Below are positions 53,638 to 62,687 of a stretch of DNA of 64,000 bases, one piece after another; the stretch's first letter is position 1; every line of letters starts with the position of its first letter. Position numbers and translations under genes: made by a program. This DNA is from Petrimonas sp. Lineage in GTDB: Bacteria; Bacteroidota; Bacteroidia; Bacteroidales; Dysgonomonadaceae. The notes under the pieces were generated by a model. The model made no database searches, was not told where the DNA came from, and saw only the letters and a list, made by a program, of their open reading frames with translations. The stretch covers positions 213,654 through 277,653 of the forward strand of contig DUNG01000034.1 in NCBI GenBank assembly GCA_012839475.1. The letters are read 5' to 3'.

Positions 53638-55836
53638 ATGTCAACGTTACGATTTAACGCGGTAGAGGAGGCGTCAAGGAGGGTTCCGGTGGAGGTAGCC
53701 ACCCCCGACAAGTTACCTTCGGAGTATTTTGGCAAGTACGTGTTCAACCGTGAGCGCATGTCGAAATACCTTTCGAAGGAGACCTTGAACATCGTGCTGG
53801 AGGCGATTGACCGGGGCACCACGCTGCACCGCGGCATTGCCGAGCACGTGGCTGCCGGGATGAAGATGTGGGCCATCGAGATGGGCGCCACCCATTACAC
53901 CCACTGGTTCCAGCCGCTCACCGGGGGCACTGCCGAGAAGCACGACTCGTTTATCGATTACGCGGGTGGTCCGGGGGAAAACATCATCGAGCGTTTCTCA
54001 GGCAAGCTGTTGGCCCAACAGGAGCCCGATGCGTCGAGCTTCCCTAGCGGGGGCATTCGCAACACCTTCGAAGCAAGGGGTTATACCGCTTGGGACCCAA
54101 GCTCTCCCGCCTTTATCATTGACGATACCCTCTGTATCCCCACCGTTTTTATCTCCTACACTGGCGAAGCGTTAGACTACAAGACCCCCCTGCTGAAAGC
54201 GCTTTCCGCGGTAGATAAGGCATCGGTAGAGGTTTGCAAGCTTTTTTATCCAGACGTGAAGAAGGTCTACTCCTACCTCGGCTGGGAGCAGGAGTACTTC
54301 CTGGTGGACGAGGCACTCTACGCGGCTCGGCCTGACCTTATCCTTACTGACCGCACCCTAATGGGGCATGAAAGCGCGAAAAACCAACAACTCGAAGACC
54401 ATTACTTCGGGGCCATTCCCCCGCGGGTGGCGGCCTTTATGCGAGAGGTGGAACAGGAGGCTTACAAGTACGGTATCCCCTTAAAGACGAGGCATAACGA
54501 GGTAGCTCCCAACCAGTTTGAGCTGGCCTCCATCCACCGGGACACCAATCTCGCGGTGGATCAAAACCTGCTGGTCATGACTTTGATGCGGCGTATCGCC
54601 ACAAAGCATCGCTTCCGTTTACTCCTGCACGAGAAGCCTTTCGCCGGGGTGAACGGTTCCGGCAAACACAACAACTGGTCGCTCTGTACCGACACCGGGA
54701 TTGGGCTATTCACCCCTGGCAAAACGGGGTATGAGAACCTGCTGTTCGTCACCTTCCTCGTGAACGCACTCATGGCCGTTTACAAGCATAACGGGCTGTT
54801 GAAAGCCTCTATCATGTCGGCCGGCAACGCCCACCGCCTCGGTGCCAATGAAGCGCCCCCCGCCATCATCTCGGTATTCCTGGGGAAGCAGATATCGGCC
54901 GTGCTGGACAAAATTGAACAGAGTTCCCGTGATGACGATATCACCGTGGATGAAGAGATCAAGCAGATGAAGTTAGGCATCGCGCACATCCCGGAGGTGT
55001 TGATTGACAATACCGACCGAAACCGCACGTCGCCCTTCGCCTTCACCGGGAACCGGTTCGAGTTCCGCGCCGTGGGCTCGTCGGCTAACTGTTCATCTGC
55101 CATGATCGCGCTCAACTCGGCTATGGCATCGCAACTCATCGACTTCAGGAAAGAGGTTGGCGTCAAGATGGAACAAGGTATAAGGAAAGAAGAGGCTATC
55201 TTCGACACCCTTCGCACCTACATCCGGGATTCTAAGCCCATCCGCTTCGAGGGGAATGGCTACAGTGACGAGTGGAAGGAGGAGGCCCAACGTAGGGGAC
55301 TCAATTGCGAAAACAACGTTCCCCTCGTGTACAACGAGTACACCCGGGAGCAATCGGTGAAGATGTTCGAGTCAATCGGCGTGTTAAGTGAGAAAGAACT
55401 GTACGCCCGCAACGAGGTCAAGTGGGAGACCTACACCAAAAAGGTGCAGATTGAGGCGCGGGTACTGGGCGACCTCAGCATGAACCACATTATCCCCGTG
55501 GCCACGGAGTACCAATCGGTGCTACTCGATAATATCTACAAGATGCACGCCGTATTCAGCAAGGAGAAGGCGGAAAAAATGGCCCGTCAGGATGCCATCC
55601 TCGTGGAGGAGATCGCAGAACACATCGCCTCCATTAAAACCAACGTCGATGCGATGGTGGAAGCACGGAGAATGGCCAACCGGTTAGAGAGCGCCCAAGA
55701 AAAAGCCATCGCATACCACGATAAGGTGGAGCCGTTCTTAAACGTGATTCGCTACCACGTGGATAAACTGGAGTTGATCGTGGACAACCAGATGTGGACG
55801 TTGCCCAAGTACCGGGAGCTGCTCTTTATTAGTTAA
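53638..55836 (+). CDS. glnN: Glutamine synthetase type III
   Basis: 732 residues, the size of GSIII (GSI is near 450). Start chosen at the ATG after GGAGGG rather than the in-frame TTG at 53626. The opening (MSTLRFNAVEEASRRVPVEV) and the GSIII-specific HWFQPLTGGTAEKHDSF are diagnostic. The ATP/glutamate site is seen in YLGWEQEYFLVD, KTRHNEVAPNQFE and FAGVNGSGKHNNWSL, and EFRAVGSSANCSSAMIALN follows. It makes glutamine from glutamate and ammonia in the cytosol, as the main nitrogen-assimilation enzyme in many Bacteroidetes. Monocistronic, with its own promoter. Confidence 0.97.
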   Translation: MSTLRFNAVEEASRRVPVEVATPDKLPSEYFGKYVFNRERMSKYLSKETLNIVLEAIDRGTTLHRGIAEHVAAGMKMWAIEMGATHYTHWFQPLTGGTAEKHDSFIDYAGGPGENIIERFSGKLLAQQEPDASSFPSGGIRNTFEARGYTAWDPSSPAFIIDDTLCIPTVFISYTGEALDYKTPLLKALSAVDKASVEVCKLFYPDVKKVYSYLGWEQEYFLVDEALYAARPDLILTDRTLMGHESAKNQQLEDHYFGAIPPRVAAFMREVEQEAYKYGIPLKTRHNEVAPNQFELASIHRDTNLAVDQNLLVMTLMRRIATKHRFRLLLHEKPFAGVNGSGKHNNWSLCTDTGIGLFTPGKTGYENLLFVTFLVNALMAVYKHNGLLKASIMSAGNAHRLGANEAPPAIISVFLGKQISAVLDKIEQSSRDDDITVDEEIKQMKLGIAHIPEVLIDNTDRNRTSPFAFTGNRFEFRAVGSSANCSSAMIALNSAMASQLIDFRKEVGVKMEQGIRKEEAIFDTLRTYIRDSKPIRFEGNGYSDEWKEEAQRRGLNCENNVPLVYNEYTREQSVKMFESIGVLSEKELYARNEVKWETYTKKVQIEARVLGDLSMNHIIPVATEYQSVLLDNIYKMHAVFSKEKAEKMARQDAILVEEIAEHIASIKTNVDAMVEARRMANRLESAQEKAIAYHDKVEPFLNVIRYHVDKLELIVDNQMWTLPKYRELLFIS

Positions 55837-55903
55837 CAAGCGTTAATCAACCGGCTTTCGCGTGTTTCGTTGTAACTGCTTTCGGGTTCAAGTCTGACAG
55901 ACG

Positions 55904-56983
55904 CTAAACGTACTCGTCCCCGTAGCGGAGCTTCACGTCGGTCACGAAATGCTTGATGCGTTGCTCTTCGTTCTTCTTGCAAATTAGCAGCACGTTACCC
56001 GACTCGGCAACGATGTAATCCTCCAGTCCCTGGATAACGGCCAGTTTCCCATCGCTCATCGCCACGATGTTGTCGCTGCTCTCCACGAAGAGCGCCTTAC
56101 AGTTCAGGTGCGCATTGTTGTTTTCATCCCTGTCGGAGATATCGTGCAGCGCCCCCCAGGTACCCAGGTCGCTCCAGCCGAAATCCGAGATGTTCACGTA
56201 AACGTTATCGGCTTTCTCCAGTATCCCGTAGTCGATGGAGATGTTCCGGCAGAACGGGAAGCTCTTGTCGATAAACCGCTTCTCGGCTGGCGTGTTAAAC
56301 AGCTCCTTCCCCTCGTTAAACTTCCGGATGATGTCCGGGAGGTGTTTTCGGAACGCGTCGATGATACTATTCACGTTCCACAGGAAGATACCCGAGTTCC
56401 ATACGAACTCGCCGCTCTCGACGAACTTCTTGGCCAGGTTGTAATCGGGCTTTTCGGTGAATGCCTTCACCTTGTAGATTCCATCTTCCTGCTCCTCACC
56501 CGACTGGATGTAGCCATACCCCGTTTCGGGGCGACTCGGCTGTATACCCAGCGTGAGCAATACCGGGTTCTTCTCCACGAAGCTCAACCCCTTTTTGATA
56601 TCATCCACGAATCGCCCCACGTTCAAGATCAGATGGTCGGAGGGAGCCACCACGATGTTCGCGTTGGGGTTCACAGCCCGAATGCGAAACGAAGCGTAGG
56701 CAATGGCCGGGGCGGTGTTCCGCCGGATAGGCTCCAGCAGGATCTGCTCCTCTTTCAGCTCGGGCAACTGCCTTGATGTCATCTCCGCGTAGGCATCGTT
56801 GGTCACGATGTATATGTTCTCCACCGGCACGATCTCCTTAAACCGGTCGAACGTGCTTTGCAGCAACGACCGTCCCGTGCCAAAAAAATCCAGGAATTGC
56901 TTGGGTTTCCCCTCTTTGCTAAAGGGCCAGAAGCGGCTTCCCACCCCACCGCTCATGATCACGCAATAGTTATTGTTTCTCAT
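55904..56983 (-). CDS. manC: Mannose-1-phosphate guanylyltransferase
   Basis: 359 residues, the short form lacking a C-terminal isomerase domain. It makes GDP-mannose from mannose-1-phosphate and GTP for surface glycans and GDP-fucose. Motifs: CVIMSGGVGSRFWPFS (nucleotide-binding signature, about 8-23), GKPKQFLDFFG (the pyrophosphorylase lysine), LEPIRRNTAPAIAYASF, VVAPSDHLI, GYGYIQSGEE, FTEKPDYNLAKKFVESGEF, WNSGIFLW and DFGWSDLGTWGALH. All are diagnostic of the family. Convergent with glnN. The dispersed repeat lies just upstream. Confidence 0.95.
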   Translation of the reverse strand: MRNNNYCVIMSGGVGSRFWPFSKEGKPKQFLDFFGTGRSLLQSTFDRFKEIVPVENIYIVTNDAYAEMTSRQLPELKEEQILLEPIRRNTAPAIAYASFRIRAVNPNANIVVAPSDHLILNVGRFVDDIKKGLSFVEKNPVLLTLGIQPSRPETGYGYIQSGEEQEDGIYKVKAFTEKPDYNLAKKFVESGEFVWNSGIFLWNVNSIIDAFRKHLPDIIRKFNEGKELFNTPAEKRFIDKSFPFCRNISIDYGILEKADNVYVNISDFGWSDLGTWGALHDISDRDENNNAHLNCKALFVESSDNIVAMSDGKLAVIQGLEDYIVAESGNVLLICKKNEEQRIKHFVTDVKLRYGDEYV

Positions 56984-57098
56984 TCTAAGATTTTAGTTTT
57001 GATGAATAGATACACGCTCATTCTCTTTCGCACTTTAAAGGTACGAATAAAAATTGAAACCGGGCCAAGAAAGCGTGTGCAATTCTCCTTGACCCGGG

Positions 57099-57171
57099 AA
57101 ACAAGCAGAGGACAAGCTCGCTTGGACTATGCCATGGCGAGAAATAGTCTATTCTTTGATGAACTATTTCC
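57099..57171 (+). repeat. Dispersed repeat, copy B
   Basis: Counterpart of the copy at 18755-18827, same orientation. It covers the last codons and stop of the GH106 gene. GAAATAGT (57141-57148) and ACTATTTC (57163-57170) form a perfect inverted repeat that could fold after the stop. Confidence 0.75.
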
Positions 57172-60100
57172 TAACCAATATCTTTACAGGCCCTATCAAG
57201 CCCGATTCAAGCAATGGGGAATCTTTATTGAAATGCTTGTAGGTCGTGAAGGTATACCTGCCGCTCGTGCGGGGTTTACCTTCCGTCAACCATTCCGGCC
57301 ATTGCCCGTTCACTATCCCATCATCAGGAAGTTGCTCATCACCTATCAACCGGTTGGGCCAGAGGTTAACCACCTCTATCTCCAACTGATTTCCTTTCGG
57401 TTTCACCGCGTCGGAAATATCCACCCGCCAAGGGAATGTCCATACTACGCCTACATCCTTACCATTGAGCTTCACACGAGCCATATTGTTTACCTTTCCC
57501 AAATCCAGGTAGAACGATTTCGCATCCGTTTTCGGCAGATCAAATGTCTGCTTGTAAACGGCCGTTCCGGAATAGTATTTGATGCCGGGGTCTGAATGGT
57601 GCGACCAGTCCGTCAACTGGTCAAACACCACCGATGCGGGACCTCCCCATTCAGGATCGAAGGATACCGTCCACGGGGCATCCAGCACCGCCAGCTGCTC
57701 TATTTCCGGGAAGTTGGTTTTGGATGTAGGCGATAGCCCCTTGGTGCGAAAGACGATGAAATAGCCTTCATCCCTGTCGAATTGAAGCGGTATGATGGTT
57801 TGCCCTCCTTCCCGGGAATATTGGGGCAAGGCACGCGTTTCCCCGGTGACCGGGTGCCATAGCTCCGGTTGGGCGTCTATGACGCGGAATTTGCATGTTT
57901 CGGCTGTCGCCTTTCCGGTACGATTGGAGACGAAATAGATGTCCGTGCCATTCAATGTACGGTGCGTGTAGCGGATACCTCCTTCCGACTCGAAATCGGC
58001 AGGCACACTTTCCGCGACTATTTTCGCGGTAATATCGTAATGTGGATACAGGTTGTCAGCCTTCTCCTTCAACTCCTGCCCCCAAATGATTTTCCCTTCT
58101 CCATAAAGACGGGTAGTCAGCGTTTCAGGAGCCTCTTCCGCGCCCCACAACTCCATCGCCAAAGCCTTCACCTCTTCATCACACCGGGGATAATTGCTAA
58201 GGCTGGGGGATTTTTCCGGTGGAACCCCTACTATTGTTGCTCCATCGCGGACAAGTTCCTTGATCTTCTTCAACAGCTCAGGTGTCATGGTTTTGAAATA
58301 GGGCAACACGAGCACGCGATAGGTGGCACCACCCGGGAAAACAATCATGTTCTCCTTCACTTCGGCTTTATAGAGCATGCTGGGCGGGCAAGCGTCGAAG
58401 TTATACCCTTTTCTGTCCGGCAACGCGGGATTTTCATATTCGTATGCCGATTCGGGCGCGAGAAATACAAAAGGAGATGCTTCAGGCGCGAGATAGAGCA
58501 GATCGGCCACGGTACGGCCCTGTTGCAACATGTATTGACACCGCGCCACGTAGCGATGATAGGCATCAACCATCGGCCACCATGTTTGGTTGCGGTCCCA
58601 ATGAACGCCATAAGGTCCCATCGTCATGCCCGGGCGCAAGCTGTCAGGCAACGACTGGTGCTGGAAGGTATGGTAAACGAAGCGGTTGATACCGGCTGCA
58701 AACGCCCATTCACCCTGATTTTTCATTGAGCCGGGATGTTGTTTCCAATTGTCCACGGCGGTAAAAGATTCGGCAGGCACTACCGCTTGTCCCAACAGGT
58801 GTGACACCGAAGTACCCTCGGCTACCCCGAAGGCGGTATTGAAACCCCCGAGGCTCCAAAATTCACACATCGGCATATCGCAGGAGGCCGCCAGCTCCAT
58901 ATCTGCCATCGGTGTCATATCATAAGGCTCAATGGAAACGCCCAATCCATACCGCTTGGCATACTTCATCACGTAGCCGGTATGATTCTCCACCACCAAT
59001 TCCTGGGCTGTTTGCCTCAAGTCCCATAGGAACCGTTCACTTTCCTCCCGATTTTCCACCATTATTCCCGCGTAGAGCGGGTAATAGGGAAGCGGGTCAT
59101 ATCCCCTCCGCAGGGTGAATTCTTCACGGAAACGGGCGGTCCAGTTTTGCGCCCCCATCTCCCAACTATCGATATGCAGCATATGCAATCCACCCTTGAG
59201 ATTGGGTTTTGTAAAACCGATATGTTGAAAGAGGTTTCCGGTGAACTGGTCTAAATGAGCCTTTATCGCGATAGTATCAAATTTGTCGGCTTCAAATCCC
59301 AAGCCCGGATGCGGTGCCGGACGGGTAATCGCGCCATTGTTGCGACTGCCAAAACGCATCACCTTCCATGTGCCTTGGGGAACATCCCAGTTTAGCGTAC
59401 CGTCCGCCTGCAGCTTATCGCTCAGGTCGATAACCTCGCTCTTTTTCATCGCCTTATCTCCTGGCTGCGCTTCAAAGGACATGGAGAGGTACTGCCGAAC
59501 ACTATCGGCCGAACTGTAGGGGCGACGGTAATACAAGGCTTTTTCATCCATCTCCTTCATGTTCACGTAACCATAATCCCGCCCGGGCGTGCGCTCCGTA
59601 CCCATCAAAGTACCGCCTGCAGGAAAAGCCAGCACGGCAACATCCTCATAAAACGCTTCCCACCTCTCCTTCAATTCGGGGGTTAATGTTCCCTCACCAA
59701 AGAAAGGCATCCGTGGCGCGGGTTTAGCCAATTGAATGGTTCGCGTTCCGCCTCCGGTCACCTCCACCGATGAATAGACCAGATGCTGCATGGATTGTGC
59801 GCCTTCCACCCAGGGGCCCCCGCTACCACACCATCCCGGACCGGTACCCAACGTGATGAATATGCCGAGACGCTCACACTCCTTGACGGCATGGCCGAAC
59901 AGATCTTTCCACTCCTCACTGAGGAAATCGACTTTACCGCGGGGAACGCCAACGTTGACTTCAAGATAGATCACGTAACCGATACCGGCCTCTTTCATTG
60001 ACTCCAAATCTTTCGTTATCGACTCTTTCGACAGATTGCCGTCCATGAAATACCAATAGACTCCCGGACGGGCAGAATCAGGCGGATTCAGAAAACCTTT

Positions 60101-60187
60101 TTCCAATCCCCGGTCGGATGAATCTGCACAGGAGAAAACGGCAAGGAGAGTTAACAACACCGTCACTATTATATAACCTGGTTTCAT
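57164..60187 (-). CDS. Alpha-L-rhamnosidase, GH106 family lipoprotein
   Basis: 1007 residues from the ATG opening the lipoprotein signal (MKPGYIIVTVLLTLLAVFSC); the longer frame reaching 60313 overlaps the upstream gene. Catalytic signature RPGVYWYFMDGNLSKESITK, then AGIGYVIYLEVNV, LGTGPGWCGSGGPWVEGAQ, HIDSWEMGAQNW and VPAESFTAVDNWKQHPGSM. The C-terminal sandwich has ARVKLNGKDVGVVWTFPWRV, as in the GH106 protein at 18.9 kb, to which it is clearly related. It lies 119 bases downstream of the isomerase-like gene on the same strand, forming a two-gene unit with it. The final codons lie in the dispersed repeat. Confidence 0.9.
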   Translation of the reverse strand: MKPGYIIVTVLLTLLAVFSCADSSDRGLEKGFLNPPDSARPGVYWYFMDGNLSKESITKDLESMKEAGIGYVIYLEVNVGVPRGKVDFLSEEWKDLFGHAVKECERLGIFITLGTGPGWCGSGGPWVEGAQSMQHLVYSSVEVTGGGTRTIQLAKPAPRMPFFGEGTLTPELKERWEAFYEDVAVLAFPAGGTLMGTERTPGRDYGYVNMKEMDEKALYYRRPYSSADSVRQYLSMSFEAQPGDKAMKKSEVIDLSDKLQADGTLNWDVPQGTWKVMRFGSRNNGAITRPAPHPGLGFEADKFDTIAIKAHLDQFTGNLFQHIGFTKPNLKGGLHMLHIDSWEMGAQNWTARFREEFTLRRGYDPLPYYPLYAGIMVENREESERFLWDLRQTAQELVVENHTGYVMKYAKRYGLGVSIEPYDMTPMADMELAASCDMPMCEFWSLGGFNTAFGVAEGTSVSHLLGQAVVPAESFTAVDNWKQHPGSMKNQGEWAFAAGINRFVYHTFQHQSLPDSLRPGMTMGPYGVHWDRNQTWWPMVDAYHRYVARCQYMLQQGRTVADLLYLAPEASPFVFLAPESAYEYENPALPDRKGYNFDACPPSMLYKAEVKENMIVFPGGATYRVLVLPYFKTMTPELLKKIKELVRDGATIVGVPPEKSPSLSNYPRCDEEVKALAMELWGAEEAPETLTTRLYGEGKIIWGQELKEKADNLYPHYDITAKIVAESVPADFESEGGIRYTHRTLNGTDIYFVSNRTGKATAETCKFRVIDAQPELWHPVTGETRALPQYSREGGQTIIPLQFDRDEGYFIVFRTKGLSPTSKTNFPEIEQLAVLDAPWTVSFDPEWGGPASVVFDQLTDWSHHSDPGIKYYSGTAVYKQTFDLPKTDAKSFYLDLGKVNNMARVKLNGKDVGVVWTFPWRVDISDAVKPKGNQLEIEVVNLWPNRLIGDEQLPDDGIVNGQWPEWLTEGKPRTSGRYTFTTYKHFNKDSPLLESGLIGPVKILVRK

Positions 60188-60306
60188 CCGATTATTATGT
60201 TTCGGTGCACGGAACCTATTATTGAGGGCCTGACCTGCGACCTCCTTTTTATACGCTTTATTTTTACCAAACATATAGATCTGTTCTATTTTCTTTGAAA
60301 ATTCAA

Positions 60307-61728
60307 TTAGCAAATTTGCACCATAGGTATTCGCAACAGCGAAGCCAATTTACCAATAGCACCTGCAACATGCCCCACTCCGATGGCACAATGATGAGAT
60401 GGTCCGGCTTTTGACCATTGGTCGATAAACGCGCGGGCGCCGATAGAAAAGCGGTAACGGCTATTGGTATTGCCTATTTCCAACACAGGTCCGGCTACCG
60501 AGGCACCTTCTGCCACCAAGAGGAACGGTCCCTCTTTTCCTTCACACACCGACAGCAAAGTCACATCGCCTTGCCGAACACTCATCTGGATGGATAGTCC
60601 TTTGCCCGGTTTACCGTGATAGACGGGAAGAGGCACCAGTTGAACCCGACCTTCCGCCATGGCAAAATGGGCAGGTCCGTCGTGTCCCAACATCACGATA
60701 TCGTCGTTGAAATCCATCGCGTAAAACTCCGAGAATGAGCCGCCGGCACCCAATAGTGACATGATTTTCATGGCCTGCACGTTCTTTACTTCACACTCCC
60801 CGGCTACAGGAACAGCGTTTCCGGTAAGCAGCGTATTACCGGCAATCATCGAGGTAACAATATTTTCGTATTCGTTGCCATCATACCCTTCATAATAATA
60901 GACCAACGAGCCTAAGCGATGCTTGGCAATCAGTTTATCCAAAGCAACGGCTGTTTTGGCTGCACGTTCCAATTCCGACTGTTCACATTGGGGTGACACA
61001 TCGAAATGTTCGAAAAACTCTATGAGTTTCTTCTCCGTCTCTTCACGGGTCACGCCATGGCGAAACGCGTTAAGTTCGCACATCTCCAGCAGCTCAACGT
61101 GGGTACCAAAAACGACTGACTGCATCGTGAGATCGGTATATACATCCAGCATGCCACAGTAGTAATTACCGAGTATGCCCAGGCGGTTGTTGCTCATTCC
61201 GGATTTCACGCTGGCGGCATCAATCCAGCCCTTGATCTCTTCCCACACGTACTCCTCCTGCAAATAGCCGGATACAATCTCGTAGTGAATACCGGCACGA
61301 TTGCATACCGCTGCAATTTCAGGCACAGAGCATGCCTGACAGTGGGCAAGCCATTCGCCGGTCATCTTGCCGCGATCGCCTAAAGCGTTCAAAGCGGCAT
61401 AATTGATAGCGGGAACGGGTTGTACATTCAAGATAATAACGGGCACGTTAAGCCGTTGGATTACGGGCAAAACGGTGGACGACAAGGCATAGGTGGAAAT
61501 ATACAGGAAGAGTATCTCCACCTCTTCCTTTCTCAAGGATGAGGCAGCTAGCCGCGCTTTTTCAGGATTATCCACCATGCCTACATCAACCACGGCTGCA
61601 CCCAATTCTCTCATTTTGCCCGCGATTTCCTGCTGATAGCCGGTCAACCGAGAAAGCAACCCTTCAAACTGTGGCCAATAGGTGTCTAAACCCACACCAA
61701 ACAAACCCACTTTTACTTTTTGTTTCAT
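60307..61728 (-). CDS. L-arabinose/L-fucose isomerase-like protein
   Basis: 473 residues, no signal, so cytosolic. The N-domain (VKVGLFGVGLDTYWPQFEGL) and the middle (VPVIILNVQPVPAINYAALN) follow the AraA-like pattern. Candidate metal ligands appear as Glu in YYYEGYDGNEYEN, Glu in VPVAGECEVKNVQAM, His in LGHDGPAHF and His in GPSHHCAIGVGH near the C-terminus, the Glu-Glu-His-His set expected of the family. It would interconvert an aldose and ketose; with a rhamnosidase downstream the substrate may be a deoxyhexose rather than arabinose (inference). It is intact, unlike the exported relative at 7.2 kb, which it only distantly resembles. Confidence 0.85.
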   Translation of the reverse strand: MKQKVKVGLFGVGLDTYWPQFEGLLSRLTGYQQEIAGKMRELGAAVVDVGMVDNPEKARLAASSLRKEEVEILFLYISTYALSSTVLPVIQRLNVPVIILNVQPVPAINYAALNALGDRGKMTGEWLAHCQACSVPEIAAVCNRAGIHYEIVSGYLQEEYVWEEIKGWIDAASVKSGMSNNRLGILGNYYCGMLDVYTDLTMQSVVFGTHVELLEMCELNAFRHGVTREETEKKLIEFFEHFDVSPQCEQSELERAAKTAVALDKLIAKHRLGSLVYYYEGYDGNEYENIVTSMIAGNTLLTGNAVPVAGECEVKNVQAMKIMSLLGAGGSFSEFYAMDFNDDIVMLGHDGPAHFAMAEGRVQLVPLPVYHGKPGKGLSIQMSVRQGDVTLLSVCEGKEGPFLLVAEGASVAGPVLEIGNTNSRYRFSIGARAFIDQWSKAGPSHHCAIGVGHVAGAIGKLASLLRIPMVQIC

Positions 61729-62070
61729 TTTTGATTTTTCATTAGAAGCCGTCTAAGGACCGGTATAAAGTTAATTATATTTCTAAATCCACCTTTAACA
61801 AAGTATTTTCCATGTAATTAAAACGTAGACTCAACTATTACACGCAACACCGTTTAGCAAAGATGCGAAAAATATTATTTCGGCGTTTTATATTACAACA
61901 CGAAAATAAAACTTTTTTTACTAAAGAGAGAAGGCGCACCTTTCTATCCATCTTCCCTGGTATTGCATTTACTATTTGAACTTACACTTGGCTTGACAGC
62001 TTCGTATCATTTGCACTTCTTAGTAGAACTCACGCAATGCAACAATTTTGAAAAAAGAGGGCTCCCTGTT
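61729..62070. other. Divergent intergenic region between isomerase-like gene and tRNA-Leu
   Basis: A+T-rich, no gene recognised. The isomerase promoter is presumably here, reading left, but no clear element is seen. Confidence 0.4.
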
Positions 62071-62100
62071 TTGAATTACAGAAAAAAGATGTACTTTTGC
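62071..62100 (+). promoter_or_regulatory. Promoter of tRNA-Leu
   Basis: TTTG at 62071-62074 and TACTTTTG at 62093-62100, spaced 18 bases; the tRNA begins 17 bases after. Exact consensus. Confidence 0.8.
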
Positions 62101-62116
62101 AGACGCTTAGAGCGAT

Positions 62117-62200
62117 GCCCAGATGGCGGAATTGGTAGACGCGTTGGTCTCAAACACCAATGGATGCAAATCCTTGCCGGTTCGATCCCGGCTCTGGGTA
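62117..62200 (+). tRNA. tRNA-Leu (anticodon CAA)
   Basis: 84 bases with the long variable arm of class II tRNA. Acceptor arms GCCCAGA and TCTGGGT pair (one G-T); anticodon stem TTGGT/ACCAA encloses CTCAAAC, giving CAA; T-arm GCCGGTTCGATCCCGGC. Confidence 0.95.
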
Positions 62201-62204
62201 CCCG

Positions 62205-62241
62205 AAGCCCTGACAATCAAATGACGATCAGGGCTTTTTTT
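62205..62241 (+). terminator. Rho-independent terminator after tRNA-Leu
   Basis: Stem AAGCCCTGA / TCAGGGCTT with a 14-base loop followed by a run of T. Confidence 0.88.
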
Positions 62242-62390
62242 ATTTCATCAGGTTACTGGCATGAAATTTTTCAATTATATTTTTTATCGCTCTTATATAG
62301 CATTGATGAATACCAAGTATAAGCCAAAAGTCAACCCTACAGAACAAACCAACAAGGAGTATCTTTGACTTGATCTGAAATTCAATTCTA

Positions 62391-62555
62391 TTAGACTGGA
62401 CTACAGCCAATTATGACCACCTCCGTTTCTGGAGGTAGACTCTCAGTCTCATTAACGAAACAGTACTTCGCACTCTTTACATTATCCTGGGGGATATTTT
62501 CGTGTATATACACAGTTTTATCCCCTGGAAGGTTAGGGGCTATTTCACTTAAACT
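62391..62555 (-). pseudogene. Coding-like remnant without a start
   Basis: 54 codons open to TAA read like a genuine protein tail (SEIAPNLPGDKTVYIHENIP, ending EVVIIGCSPV) but there is no start codon and the frame begins just inside the end of the toxin remnant. No family recognised. It suggests that another gene was once joined here. Confidence 0.3.
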
Positions 62556-62687
62556 TTATCCTGTCAGCCAATTGCAAAAAGTAATCATTTGACCATATTT
62601 CAAGTTCACCTGGATTCTTGATAAATGGCAACACGTCACGCTTTACCGCACGTTATAACGTGCCAGCATTTGATCGAACAGGCTCAT
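62545..62687 (-). pseudogene. AbiEii-type toxin, internally deleted
   Basis: The start ATG at 62687 overlaps the antitoxin stop by 4 bases (ATGA), the usual AbiE coupling. It encodes MSLFDQMLARYNVR and then stops. Immediately after, in another frame, comes RDVLPFIKNPGELEIWSNDY with an end LADRIKFK and a stop at 62545, which matches the C-terminus of AbiEii nucleotidyltransferases as I know them. The central 200-plus residues with the nucleotidyltransferase site (GGTxLR...DxD) are missing, so the toxin is dead. Confidence 0.7.

Noticed and set aside
60188..60313. Upstream extension of the second GH106 gene into the isomerase-like gene
   Set aside because: Sequence is basic and unlike a signal; a good lipoprotein signal starts at 60187.
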